From NCBI GenBank assembly GCA_947448695.1, contig CANFOL010000002.1, positions 1-64,000 of the forward strand: a DNA stretch of 64,000 nt, read 5' to 3'. The position numbers and the translations under genes are program-made. The DNA comes from Burkholderiaceae bacterium (GTDB lineage: Bacteria > Pseudomonadota > Gammaproteobacteria > Burkholderiales > Burkholderiaceae). Shown here piece after piece: positions 30,968 to 40,401 of the stretch. The stretch's first letter is position 1. The number at the start of each line of letters is the position of its first letter. The notes below the pieces were generated by a model. The model made no database searches, was not told the DNA's origin, and worked only from the letters and a program-made list of their open reading frames with translations.

Positions 30968-31888
30968 TTAGACTTTTTTCTGTGTTGATTCGTACCAATC
31001 GCAAATTTGCGTACCATTCCAAAATACTACCCCCGGTAAATTACGCAAATACTCAAGCATCATTTCAAAATATTTGATGCGATGGGTTGCTCCAGTAATA
31101 TAAGGATGGACTCCAAAAGCCAGAATCTTAGCGCCTTGATTAGATTCTTGTAAAACTCTTTCAATGGAATCTTTCATACGAATTAACAATGCATCAGAGT
31201 CTTGTAGGTTCGTCAACATAATCGCAATGTCATTCAGCTCAACCGTGTAGGGAACTGAAACCAATGGGCCATGTTTTGTCTTGACCATTTGCGGCTGATC
31301 ATCTAAAACCCAATCCCCAAACCACCGAAAGCCTGCTTCTTTCACATAATCGAGTGTCGCGAAAGTCTCACTTCTACCAGGACCTAACCAACCTTGAGGT
31401 TTGTTACCAGAGAACTTTTCGATGACTTCGATTGTTTGCGCAATCATGGCACGCTGGTCAGGAATTTTTTGAATTGGAATTTGCTCATAACAATGCGCCA
31501 TGATTTCCCAGCCATGATCCAGAGCCGTTTGTGGCACTAGCGGCCTTGTTTCACAAACCTTCGCATTCAGTGACATAGTTGCTTGAATGTCATATTTTTT
31601 AAATGCTTCAAAAATACGCCAAATTCCAACTCTCATTCCATACTCGTGCCAAGTCCAATTAGGTACATCAGGAACGGGAGGTATTCCGCCTGGCGGCGGT
31701 GATGCCATCCGTGGCATGGGACGCGTAATATCCCACTCTTCAATGTTCACTACTGGCCAAACCACTACTTTGGCATTACCAGGCAGTATTAATGGTGGAC
31801 GCGAAATCGTGGCGCTGAAGTCAATTCGTTCATGAGGCTTCATCGCAGCAGCTTCTTCTTGTAAAAAGGTTTGAGTAGGTTCTGTCAT
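30968..31888 (-). CDS. Polysaccharide deacetylase family (PuuE allantoinase-like) hydrolase
   Basis: This 306-residue protein has the NodB/polysaccharide deacetylase barrel. The layout is that of the PuuE-like allantoinase branch: VVVWPVVNIEEWDITRPMP near the N-terminus, HGWEIMAHCYEQIP, then WLGPGRSETFATLDYVKEAG and FGVHPYITGATHRI. PuuE members open a cyclic amide (allantoin) without the standard deacetylase metal triad. A Pro-rich segment, SPPPGGIPPVPDVP, lies at about 63-76. Paired with an amidase downstream and divergent from a Bug protein and a flavin monooxygenase, it suggests degradation of a nitrogen ring or amide compound. Confidence 0.82.
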   Translation of the reverse strand: MTEPTQTFLQEEAAAMKPHERIDFSATISRPPLILPGNAKVVVWPVVNIEEWDITRPMPRMASPPPGGIPPVPDVPNWTWHEYGMRVGIWRIFEAFKKYDIQATMSLNAKVCETRPLVPQTALDHGWEIMAHCYEQIPIQKIPDQRAMIAQTIEVIEKFSGNKPQGWLGPGRSETFATLDYVKEAGFRWFGDWVLDDQPQMVKTKHGPLVSVPYTVELNDIAIMLTNLQDSDALLIRMKDSIERVLQESNQGAKILAFGVHPYITGATHRIKYFEMMLEYLRNLPGVVFWNGTQICDWYESTQKKV

Positions 31889-31927
31889 ATTTATTTTAAA
31901 TTATCTTATCATCATGGTTTTCACTAA

Positions 31928-31933
31928 TATAAT
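31928..31933 (+). promoter_or_regulatory. Probable -10 element of the Bug/LLM operon
   Basis: A perfect TATAAT lies 42 bases before the ATG of the Bug gene in the 87-bp divergent region. The -35 is poor (CTTATC at 31905-31910 with a 17-base gap), so an activator may be needed. An AAGGAAA ribosome site follows at about 31965. Confidence 0.4.
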
Positions 31934-31975
31934 GGAATTTATTCACTACAAATAAATTTCTTTTAAGGAAACCAT

Positions 31976-32956
31976 ATGAGACATCTTGCAACTCGTGTGT
32001 TAACTAGTATTTTACTAACTCTGCTTTTAACTCTGAGTTTGACGAATACTCCAAGTTATGCCCAAGCTTATCCGAAGAAAAATATCGTCATTGTGGTCCC
32101 CTTTGGTCCTGGTGGCTCGGCTGATTTAATGGCTCGTACTTTTGCTCAATATCTAGAAGCAGCTCTCAAGCAAACGGTGATTGTGGACAATAAACCCGGC
32201 GCGGATGGTATGGTAGGTACTGAGTTTGTGAAAAATGCTGCGCCTGATGGTCATACGCTATTACTTACGACCAATACAACCATGGCTGCCAACTTGGTAT
32301 TTTATAAAAAACTACCCTATGAACCTTTCAGAGATTTTGACCACATTGGCCTCTTTGGACAAGCTGCATCAGTTGCCATCGTGACGAAAGATTCGCCACT
32401 CAATACGATTGCTGACCTAGTTGCGGCTTCAAAAGCGGCTCCAGATAAGTTTTTTTATGGTCACTACAATTCGGCTTCACGGATGACGGTAGAAATGCTC
32501 AAAACTCGAACTGGTGCAAAGTTAACGGGCATTCCTTATAAAGCAGTTGGTGGCGCCCTTCAAGATTTTTACGGTGCACAAACCCAAGTTCTATTTATTG
32601 AATACCCCCCTGCTAAAGCTCAAATCGCGGGTGGTAAGATCAAAGCTCTAGGCGTTACAGGCTCTACTCGTTTTAGAGAGTGGCCACAGATTCCAGCAAT
32701 TAATGAAACTTATCCGGGCTATGAACTTGGTTTTTATTTGGGATTTGCTGCTCCTGCTGGACTTCCGGCAGATGTTTTACAAACCTTAACGAATACTCTA
32801 GAAACAGCTCTCAAAGACCCTGTATTTATTGCTAAGGTCAACAATTTAGAACTCGATCCCGGTAAGCTCAATCGTGAACAATATCTCAAATTTATGCGTA
32901 ATGAAAAAGATCGCTGGGCAAAAATTGTTCCTGAGGCAGGGATTCAACCAGAATAA
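31976..32956 (+). CDS. Bug family (TctC-like) periplasmic solute-binding protein
   Basis: This 326-residue receptor has a signal peptide at about residues 1-29 (ending TPSYAQ) and the Bug hallmarks YPKKNIVIVVPFGPGGSADL, KPGADGMVGTEFVKNA and GIPYKAVGGALQDFYG. A clear AAGGAAA precedes the ATG. It is followed 47 bases on by a luciferase-like monooxygenase gene and probably captures that enzyme's substrate or a precursor. No TctAB partner is encoded here. Confidence 0.9.
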   Translation: MRHLATRVLTSILLTLLLTLSLTNTPSYAQAYPKKNIVIVVPFGPGGSADLMARTFAQYLEAALKQTVIVDNKPGADGMVGTEFVKNAAPDGHTLLLTTNTTMAANLVFYKKLPYEPFRDFDHIGLFGQAASVAIVTKDSPLNTIADLVAASKAAPDKFFYGHYNSASRMTVEMLKTRTGAKLTGIPYKAVGGALQDFYGAQTQVLFIEYPPAKAQIAGGKIKALGVTGSTRFREWPQIPAINETYPGYELGFYLGFAAPAGLPADVLQTLTNTLETALKDPVFIAKVNNLELDPGKLNREQYLKFMRNEKDRWAKIVPEAGIQPE

Positions 32957-33003
32957 GTTTTTCTCTTTAAAATAATATTTACCTAATAACAAGAAAGTTA
33001 ACC

Positions 33004-34131
33004 ATGCGTCTCGGATATTTCACTATGCCACTCCACCCTCTTCATCGGGATGGCACTGAAACTTTACATGAAGATCGTCAAACAATTATTCATGCTGATC
33101 AACTTGGTTTTTATGATGCTTTTGTTGGCGAACATTTAACTGATCAAGCTGAAAATGTAACCAACAGCATGATCTTTTTGGCTACGCTGATTTTTGAAAC
33201 AAAAAATATTAAATTAGGTACTGGCACTTCCAATTTATCGCACGCTCACCCTACACTCATCGCCGCTCAAGCGGCCATGTTTGATCGTTTAGCAAAAGGT
33301 CGTTTTGTCTTTGGTATCAGCCCAGGCGCATTGGCATCTGACGCTGAAGCTTTAGGCATGTTAAGTGAAGATCGCGGCAAAATATTTGCTGAAGCAATCG
33401 ATGTGATTTTAAAAATCTGGGAGGGAGAACCACCTTACAACATCGACTTACCAGATAACCGCTTTAAAGTCAGTGTCCAAAATACCCAAGTATTAGAAAT
33501 AGGTCGTGGTTATATGATGAAGCCTTACCAACAACCTCGTCCAGAGATCGTTGGTACTGTCGTTGCGCCATTTTCAAAAGGTGTCATCGCGATGGGTAAG
33601 AGAGATTTTCATCCAATGTCCGCAAACTTCTTACTCAGAAACTGGCTGCCATCCCACTGGAAAAATTATTCCGAAGGTAAAGAATCCGTCGGTGAAGTCG
33701 CACAAGTCAAAGACTGGCGTGTTGCACGTACGGTATTTGTTGGTGATACTTCTGCGATTGCAAAAGCGTATGGTAAAGATGATGCCAATAGCCCCTACCG
33801 CTATTACTACAAGCAAATGTATACCAAAATGAAGCTATCGAATCGTCATGTCATTTTCAAGAAAAGCCAAGAAGCGGATGACAGTACGATTACCCTTGAT
33901 GGTATTTTAGATGACTTAGTTATTTCTGGAACAGTCAATGAAGTAGTTGATCAAATTCTTGCGATGCAAGAAGAGGTTGGCAACATTGGTGAAATTGTGT
34001 ACGCAGGAATGGATTTGGTAGACCCTGTCTTAGGCAGAAGATCAATGGAATTGATGGCTCATGAAGTAATGCCTAGAGTCAATGAAGCCATGGGTCTTGG
34101 ATATGTTACCAATGCGGATGCGAAAAACTAA
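33004..34131 (+). CDS. LLM class (luciferase-like) flavin-dependent monooxygenase
   Basis: This 375-residue protein is a bacterial luciferase-family oxygenase that uses reduced FMN or FAD. Visible blocks are MRLGYFTMPLHPLHRDG, DAFVGEHLTDQAENV, IKLGTGTSNLSHAHPTLIAAQAAMFD and FVFGISPGALASDAEALGM. No flavin reductase gene is next to it, so a reductase elsewhere must supply reduced flavin. It forms a two-gene unit with a Bug receptor. Its stop overlaps the comEC stop on the other strand by 4 bases. The substrate may be a cyclic ketone, terpene or N-heterocycle. Confidence 0.88.
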   Translation: MRLGYFTMPLHPLHRDGTETLHEDRQTIIHADQLGFYDAFVGEHLTDQAENVTNSMIFLATLIFETKNIKLGTGTSNLSHAHPTLIAAQAAMFDRLAKGRFVFGISPGALASDAEALGMLSEDRGKIFAEAIDVILKIWEGEPPYNIDLPDNRFKVSVQNTQVLEIGRGYMMKPYQQPRPEIVGTVVAPFSKGVIAMGKRDFHPMSANFLLRNWLPSHWKNYSEGKESVGEVAQVKDWRVARTVFVGDTSAIAKAYGKDDANSPYRYYYKQMYTKMKLSNRHVIFKKSQEADDSTITLDGILDDLVISGTVNEVVDQILAMQEEVGNIGEIVYAGMDLVDPVLGRRSMELMAHEVMPRVNEAMGLGYVTNADAKN

Positions 34132-36590
34132 GGTTGTGCAGTCTCGTTTCTGAATTTTTTGACTTTCCATTGCGCTCCTTCGGTGCGCCATATCTGAGCA
34201 CCCGTTTTCACGGTGTCTAATAAATCAATTTTCCCATCCTGGTATCTGTTGACGATATCTTGATGGGGATGCTGGTATCGATTTTTATAGCCAGTTTGTG
34301 AAAATGCATATTCAGGATCTAAGAGCTCTAAAAAAATAGGTGTGGATGATGTCTTACTCCCATGATGAGGTGCCATGAGGATCAAATTTCTTTTTTGGAT
34401 TTCTTGTAATTCGGCTTGATCCTCCATCAAGCGTTTCGCAATGAATCGCTCCGCACTTTTTTCAACATCCCCTGTCAACCAAATGGAATGATTTGGAAGA
34501 CGAACTTCAACCACGCAACTCATATCATTGGGCTTTGTCATTTTATATTGAGACTTCGCGTCTTGTTCCAAATCAGGATGCCAAATATAAAAATCGATTC
34601 CATCCCAATGCCAAGACTGACCCACTTGGCATTTCTCAAGAAATACTTTATTTTTTTTAAATAATTGTTGGACCTGATGATCCGGGGAAATCGATCCGAT
34701 GACTTTTTGAATGGAGAAATTTTCTAATAGATATTTGAGGCCGCCAATATGATCAGCATCTTGATGGCTAATCACTAATTGATCAATTCTAGGTATCCCT
34801 TCCGCTTTTAAATGCGGAATAATGATTTTTTCCCCAGGATCAAACTTGCCGAAACTAGTAGGCCCCGTATCAAATAGTAAGCGATGCGACTTGGTCTGAA
34901 TCAGTACCGCATTTCCCTGCCCAATATCCCATACGGTCATCTCTAACTCTCCATACGGTATTTGACTCGGTAAATATTCCTTTGGAATAAATAATGTTAA
35001 ACACATCACAAAACCAAACATTCTGGATTTCCAGGATTCAATAAGTATTCCAGGACGAATACAAATCACAACACCCATTAAAGATAAGAGTAAATGCCAG
35101 CCCTGTGGTTTAGCTCCAGCAATAGATGACCACTCCCATTGCGCTAAAGGACGAATCAAGATCATTAATAATGAAAATATTGCATGTCCAATCCATAAGA
35201 ACATATCGCCCAAAAACCAAGGTAGGAAGGCTCCTAACATCGCAAATGGGGTCACTAAAAAGCTAACTACTGGTATTGCTATGGCATTGGCAAGTGGCGA
35301 AATCAACGAAATTTGATAAAACCAATATAAGGTCAAGGGAATTAACGCAATGGTCACAACAGCTTGCACTCTCGCAGCTTCGCCCAAAGAGTTTTTTAAT
35401 TTTTCAATAAACAGTAAGTCAATATCAATCACCCGCTGTTGATTCTGCGGCAAAGCAAAAATCATGGCTAGAACAGCGCCAAATGATAACCAAAATCCAG
35501 GGGAATACACCGCCCAAGGATGACATGTAAGAACAATAAATAAGGACCAAAACCAAATATCCATCGTATGTAAGTTTCTACCAAGATACATTGCTAGTGC
35601 TGCTATACCAACCATAAAGGTGGTTCTTTGCGCTGGAATCTGAAACCCAGCTAACCAGGTATACATAAACGCGGTTAAAAATCCTATACAACTTGCAAAA
35701 TATTGTGCAGGTTGCCAATAAATGAGTCGTGTACGTTTGACGAACAACAAGCCTACCCATGCCCCAAAACCAGCGAGCATGGTCACATGCAAGCCAGAAA
35801 TAGATATCAGATGCCCAATACCAGTTTGTGAAAATACTTTCCAATCTTCAGGATGAATCATCTGTTGATCACCAATGACTAGAGCTGACATGACTCCAAC
35901 ATAGGGGGCATCTTGTCCCAATGACTTCTGAATTTTTTGGCGAATATAAAAGCGTAATAATTCAAAGGTGGTTTTGAAGTCATGGTGGCTTTTATCTAAT
36001 AACTTGATGCTACCTTTTTGAATCGTTCCCTGAGCATCATAATTTTGGATATACATCCACTCTTCCACATCAAACCCATGCGGATTTTTAAGCCCGTGAA
36101 TCTGCTTTAATTTGACCTTTAATTCCAAATATTGCCCGGGTTTAAATACTTGAACAAGATCATTCGATGGATAAAGTAAGGAAATTCGCCTTGGGAAATC
36201 TTGTTCATTTCCTTTTTTTTGTTTTGCGTACGGTGCTTCCCAATGCGTTACCTGATAGCCAAACTGAACAGACTTCTGAGAGATACGGGGTAATTCATCA
36301 ATAAATCCTTGGAGGATAAAGGCCTTTCCTTCCAATTGAGCACTTAATATCTGCTGTGGTTTATCTGCTTTTAAATACTCTGTCCAGTAAAAACCTGCGC
36401 ACGCAATACAACTTGATCCCACTAGGTATAAACATATTGGTTTAATTTGAAAATCTTTACTCATTTGATAGGAGAGATACAACAATCCACATATTCCAAA
36501 TGGCATGAATAAGTCCCATGGAAGATCAGTTTGATCATGAAATAAAGAAAATAACTCCCCGGCAATCCATGCCGAAATCAACATGCGCAT
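34128..36590 (-). CDS. comEC: ComEC/Rec2 competence DNA-uptake channel protein
   Basis: This 820-residue inner-membrane protein conducts single-stranded DNA into the cytoplasm during natural transformation. It has an N-terminal DUF4131-like soluble domain, a central Competence domain with many membrane segments (GVMSALVIGDQQMI, then GIGHLISISGLHVTMLAG near 265-282), and a C-terminal metallo-beta-lactamase domain (WDIGQGNAVLIQT, SHQDADHIGG, MAPHHGSKTS). All three domains appear intact. It is last in the lolC-lolD-tatD-comEC run, 6 bases from tatD. Confidence 0.93.
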   Translation of the reverse strand: MRMLISAWIAGELFSLFHDQTDLPWDLFMPFGICGLLYLSYQMSKDFQIKPICLYLVGSSCIACAGFYWTEYLKADKPQQILSAQLEGKAFILQGFIDELPRISQKSVQFGYQVTHWEAPYAKQKKGNEQDFPRRISLLYPSNDLVQVFKPGQYLELKVKLKQIHGLKNPHGFDVEEWMYIQNYDAQGTIQKGSIKLLDKSHHDFKTTFELLRFYIRQKIQKSLGQDAPYVGVMSALVIGDQQMIHPEDWKVFSQTGIGHLISISGLHVTMLAGFGAWVGLLFVKRTRLIYWQPAQYFASCIGFLTAFMYTWLAGFQIPAQRTTFMVGIAALAMYLGRNLHTMDIWFWSLFIVLTCHPWAVYSPGFWLSFGAVLAMIFALPQNQQRVIDIDLLFIEKLKNSLGEAARVQAVVTIALIPLTLYWFYQISLISPLANAIAIPVVSFLVTPFAMLGAFLPWFLGDMFLWIGHAIFSLLMILIRPLAQWEWSSIAGAKPQGWHLLLSLMGVVICIRPGILIESWKSRMFGFVMCLTLFIPKEYLPSQIPYGELEMTVWDIGQGNAVLIQTKSHRLLFDTGPTSFGKFDPGEKIIIPHLKAEGIPRIDQLVISHQDADHIGGLKYLLENFSIQKVIGSISPDHQVQQLFKKNKVFLEKCQVGQSWHWDGIDFYIWHPDLEQDAKSQYKMTKPNDMSCVVEVRLPNHSIWLTGDVEKSAERFIAKRLMEDQAELQEIQKRNLILMAPHHGSKTSSTPIFLELLDPEYAFSQTGYKNRYQHPHQDIVNRYQDGKIDLLDTVKTGAQIWRTEGAQWKVKKFRNETAQP

Positions 36591-36596
36591 GATGAA

Positions 36597-37403
36597 TTAA
36601 AGAAAGCTTATCGTGCGGGGTAAAACGCGTTTGATATTATCCAGATTCGCTTTTGCTAAAGTCGCTAAGTCAATCGATCTTTCTTTTGCAAAAGATTCAG
36701 CAATCCTTGGCAAGTAGGCAGGCTCGTTTCTTCTAGAATGTTCATCCATTAACCATGCAGGAGGAATATCTGGGCTATCCGTTTCGAGAACATAAGACTC
36801 GAGTGGATATTCTTTTGCTAATCTTTTAATTTGTAGTGATCTGTCATAAGTTACCGTGCCGCCAAACCCTAATACAAAATTCAAGTTGAGGAAATGTTGA
36901 GCCTGCACAAAACTTCCATTAAAAGCATGAGCAATACCTCCAGAAATCGGAATGGATCGCAATCTTTTTAAAAGTTGATCTTGAGATTTACGGACGTGCA
37001 TCACAATGGGTAAATTAAAATCTTTCGCAATTTTTAATTGCTCTTCAAAAAACCATTCTTGTTTTGCATCATCTAAATGATCAACAAAATAATCTAAGCC
37101 AATCTCACCAACGGCAACTAATCTGGGATGATCAATATATTTTCCAATGGCATCTCTAGTTGCAGCAATATCGCTTTCTGCAGCATCTAGAGTGAATAAA
37201 GGATGAACTCCTAACGAAAAACAAATCTGTGGAATTAAGCCACTCCACTGGTCAACAATCTTAACGACATGTTCATAATCTGCTACTCGAACAGCTGGAA
37301 TCAGGATCCCCGTGACTCCCTGCTCGGCAGCCCGAGCGAGAACTAAGGAAAAATCATCTTTAAATTCGGGGGCATCAATATGACAATGCGTGTCGAACCA
37401 CAT
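36597..37403 (-). CDS. TatD family metal-dependent DNase
   Basis: This 268-residue TIM-barrel hydrolase has the TatD motif set: DTHCHIDAPEFKDD at the N-terminus with the HxH metal ligands, GEIGLDYF near 99-106, IVMHVRKSQD near 134-143, and LETDSPDIPP near 207-216. TatD proteins are 3'-5' exonucleases linked to DNA repair and quality control. It starts 3 bases after the lolD stop. Confidence 0.95.
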   Translation of the reverse strand: MWFDTHCHIDAPEFKDDFSLVLARAAEQGVTGILIPAVRVADYEHVVKIVDQWSGLIPQICFSLGVHPLFTLDAAESDIAATRDAIGKYIDHPRLVAVGEIGLDYFVDHLDDAKQEWFFEEQLKIAKDFNLPIVMHVRKSQDQLLKRLRSIPISGGIAHAFNGSFVQAQHFLNLNFVLGFGGTVTYDRSLQIKRLAKEYPLESYVLETDSPDIPPAWLMDEHSRRNEPAYLPRIAESFAKERSIDLATLAKANLDNIKRVLPRTISFL

Positions 37404-37406
37404 GGT

Positions 37407-38114
37407 CTATCCGTTTTTGACTTCTTCAGTGACATCAATCAAACCACCTTGTGTCAGCTTCAGAATGCGATCACAACGTTTAGCTCGTAGTCGATCATGC
37501 GTCACAATCACAAAGGCAGTTCCTAGACTCTGCGCCACCGTCATCATTAAATCAAATACTTGGTCAGCGGTATGCGTATCAAGATTACCCGTTGGTTCAT
37601 CTGCTAAAACACAACTAGGGTTACCTACTAAAGCTCTTGCGACAGCTACCCGTTGCCTCTCTCCACCTGAAAGCATCGCGGGCGTATGCTCAAGACGATT
37701 TGCAAGTCCAACTTGCTCAAGCATGGTTTTGGCCATCGCCAATGCTTGTTGTCGTCCAAAGCCACGTATCCGTATCGGCATCGCTACATTTTCAAGGGCT
37801 GTAAATTCAGGGAGAAGATGATGAAACTGATAAATAAATCCTAATTCTTGGTTTCGTAATTGATTCCGAGAAACTTCATCAATATCTGAAAACCTCACTC
37901 CACCCAATTCAATATTGCCAGCTGTGGCCTCATCTAATCCACCCAAAATATGTAATAAAGTACTTTTACCAGAACCAGATGCTCCTACGATAGCAACCTT
38001 TTCACCACGACTCACTTGTAAATCAATGCCATTGAGAACCTGCAAGGCCTCGACATCACTTCCAAAGACTTTGTGTACGCCTGAGGCAACGAGAGCATAA
38101 GTTGGCTTACTCAT
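37407..38114 (-). CDS. lolD: Lipoprotein-releasing system ATP-binding protein LolD
   Basis: This 235-residue ATPase powers the LolCDE complex, which extracts outer-membrane lipoproteins from the inner membrane. Walker A is GASGSGKST at about 43-51, the Lol region is [18 protein letters not shown], the signature is [15 protein letters not shown], and Walker B is [12 protein letters not shown]. It overlaps the permease gene by 8 bases. Confidence 0.96.
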   Translation of the reverse strand: MSKPTYALVASGVHKVFGSDVEALQVLNGIDLQVSRGEKVAIVGASGSGKSTLLHILGGLDEATAGNIELGGVRFSDIDEVSRNQLRNQELGFIYQFHHLLPEFTALENVAMPIRIRGFGRQQALAMAKTMLEQVGLANRLEHTPAMLSGGERQRVAVARALVGNPSCVLADEPTGNLDTHTADQVFDLMMTVAQSLGTAFVIVTHDRLRAKRCDRILKLTQGGLIDVTEEVKNG

Positions 38115-39387
38115 AACGCAATGCCTCAGCAGGTTTTACTTTCGCGGCACGATAGCTTGGATATAAAGTGGCTAATAAGCTCAATAGAAATGCCATACCC
38201 CCTACCTTCAACACATCCTCAAGATGCACATCCGAAGGAAGCTCACTAATAAAATAGATATCTTTGGGTAAAAAATGCACTCCAAATAAAGCCTCAATGG
38301 CAGGCACAATGACATCAATATTGGCGGCAACTAACACACCTAATAGCACTCCAAAAATAGATCCTAAAATACCGATAGCCATTCCCTGTACAAAAAAGAT
38401 TTTCTGAATCATTCGAGCAGAAGCTCCCATTGTCCTTAATATCGCAATATCTGCTTGCTTATCCGTGACCGTCATCACGAGTGTAGAAACTAAATTAAAG
38501 GCAGCTACTGCAATGATCATCGCTAAAATAATAAACATCATGCGTTTCTCAGTTTTCACCGCGGCAAACCAGGTCCGGTTTTGCATCGACCAATCCATTG
38601 CAACCATACCAGGTTGTAATGCACCATTGAGATTTGAGGCGACCTCAGGTGCGAGATACATATTATCTAATTTGATCCGAAGTCCGGTTGGGAAGCGATT
38701 CTGCGTTAAAGCAGCGGCATCTTTCCAATGAATGACGGCAAGACTACTATCGTACTCAAAATGACCACTATCAATCAGACCAACTACCGTAAATGACTTT
38801 TGCCTTGGTAAAACGCCGGCTGGCGTTAAATCCCCCTGAGGCACCATCACAGAGATCTTATCGCCCTTTTGAACTCCAAGACTCTGAGCAAGCTCTGCGC
38901 CTAAGGCAATATTAAAAGCACCTGGCTGTATCAATTGAATTGCTCCACCTGATATTTGTGATGGAATCTCGGAGACTAATTTTTCAGTATCAGGTTCAAT
39001 ACCACGGAGCTCCATGCCACGCATCATGCCATTGCGGACAATCAATCCTTGGGTATGAAGTATGGGCGATACGCCAATAATATGGTTTTGTTTGGATAAA
39101 AATGTCGCCATTTCTTGCCAATTTTCCATGCCACTTTGGGATCTGATCTCGACATGAGATAAAACCGATAACATCTTATCCCGAACTTCTTTTTGAAAAC
39201 CATTCATCACGGATAGAACAATAATCAAGGAAGCAACACCCAGAGCGATCCCCACCATGGAAAGGGTCGAAATAAAGGAAAGAAAACCATCTCTTTTTTT
39301 GCCTACCGATTTACGTTTTGCACTGACATAACGTAAGCCAATCTCCATAAAAAGCGGTAATTCAATGGGTAATATTTTGTTTTGCAT
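38107..39387 (-). CDS. Lipoprotein-releasing system permease LolC/LolE family
   Basis: This 426-residue permease has the FtsX/MacB layout: one N-terminal membrane helix (about 30-65, [31 protein letters not shown]), a large periplasmic domain (about 66-275), and three C-terminal helices ending in [18 protein letters not shown]. Only one permease gene is present with lolD, so it probably forms a homodimer (LolF type), as in many betaproteobacteria. It heads the leftward lol-tatD-comEC run and diverges from the gene at 39433. Confidence 0.94.
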   Translation of the reverse strand: MQNKILPIELPLFMEIGLRYVSAKRKSVGKKRDGFLSFISTLSMVGIALGVASLIIVLSVMNGFQKEVRDKMLSVLSHVEIRSQSGMENWQEMATFLSKQNHIIGVSPILHTQGLIVRNGMMRGMELRGIEPDTEKLVSEIPSQISGGAIQLIQPGAFNIALGAELAQSLGVQKGDKISVMVPQGDLTPAGVLPRQKSFTVVGLIDSGHFEYDSSLAVIHWKDAAALTQNRFPTGLRIKLDNMYLAPEVASNLNGALQPGMVAMDWSMQNRTWFAAVKTEKRMMFIILAMIIAVAAFNLVSTLVMTVTDKQADIAILRTMGASARMIQKIFFVQGMAIGILGSIFGVLLGVLVAANIDVIVPAIEALFGVHFLPKDIYFISELPSDVHLEDVLKVGGMAFLLSLLATLYPSYRAAKVKPAEALRYE

Positions 39388-39432
39388 CTCTATAGTTTAG
39401 TGTTTTATTAATTCACTCATAAAATAAGTCTT

Positions 39433-40401
39433 ATGAACAATCAATTAAGTTTCCTTATCCCCGAATTTTTACTAGATTCAGTAGAATTATCTGAGTCTGA
39501 TGATGCTATTTTTGAACAAAAAGGTACTTCTGAAGAAATTGTACTGTTGGGTAAAAATGCCTCGATTGCGGCGAAGTTAAGTAGCTCTCCGGAGAATCAA
39601 CCTAAAGTTTGCCTTGAATTAGTCCATTTACATGCCACTCGCGATCACCTCGTCCTGATGGACCCTTCCCTACTCAAGATCACCGCAGAAGAAGAACTAG
39701 CATTAAGAACTAGCGTTGCGGACACTTTGGAGCAGTTTTTGGGCCCTGCAGGTGAGTTTTATCCATATCGTTGGATTTATCCTGCTGGCGAGTTTTCTGA
39801 TTTACTGATGCATAGTCCAAGCCTTGCATCAGGACTAAATATCGATATATGGATGCCAAAAGACACGCATACGCAAGGTCTAGCCAAAAAATGGCGGCGC
39901 CTCCAAAACGAAATTCAAATGATTTGGCATGACCATCCAGTAAACCAGGCACGCTTAGAGCGGGGTGAGCTCAGTGTTAATTCAGTATGGCTATATGGCT
40001 GTGGGTCAACTACTGAGATTGCGCAACATCCTTTATTAAAGGATGTGCATCGCATTTTTAGTGATCATCTTTTAGGATCTTCACTTGATTTACGAATCAC
40101 CCCCCTTTCACTCCATGATGTCGTCCCAAACACTCATCAACATCACTTTGTTTTTTCACAAGATTTAAAAGCGTCTCACTGGGAAGATTACTGGAATACT
40201 AGTATGGCGGCATTTCAGAAAAAAATATTAGCCCAAATTCATTTATATCGTTTTCATCAAGGTAAACTCCAACACCACATGCTTAACCCGAACGAATTTA
40301 AACGTGGTTTTTTCAAAAATTTATTTACAAAAAATAAAAAACATTTTCCTGCTTGGTTAGAGTATTCTAAAAAAATACACTGGACTGAATATAACGAATG
40401 A
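39433..40401 (+). CDS. Conserved protein upstream of recJ (phosphoglycerate mutase-like annotation in relatives)
   Basis: This 322-residue cytoplasmic protein has no signal peptide or membrane helix. The central part (VLMDPSLLKITAEEELALRT, AGEFYPYRWIYPAGEFSDLL, then SVNSVWLYGCGST) resembles a betaproteobacterial family often labelled as cofactor-independent phosphoglycerate mutase-related, though I see no full mutase active site. It overlaps recJ by 4 bases (ATGA), so the two are made together; a link to DNA repair is possible but unproven. Confidence 0.65.
   Translation: MNNQLSFLIPEFLLDSVELSESDDAIFEQKGTSEEIVLLGKNASIAAKLSSSPENQPKVCLELVHLHATRDHLVLMDPSLLKITAEEELALRTSVADTLEQFLGPAGEFYPYRWIYPAGEFSDLLMHSPSLASGLNIDIWMPKDTHTQGLAKKWRRLQNEIQMIWHDHPVNQARLERGELSVNSVWLYGCGSTTEIAQHPLLKDVHRIFSDHLLGSSLDLRITPLSLHDVVPNTHQHHFVFSQDLKASHWEDYWNTSMAAFQKKILAQIHLYRFHQGKLQHHMLNPNEFKRGFFKNLFTKNKKHFPAWLEYSKKIHWTEYNE

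Noticed and set aside
37390..37821. 143-codon ORF opposite lolD and the tatD start
   Set aside because: Composition (Ser-, Arg- and Thr-rich) is that of an antisense frame of the well-conserved lolD gene.
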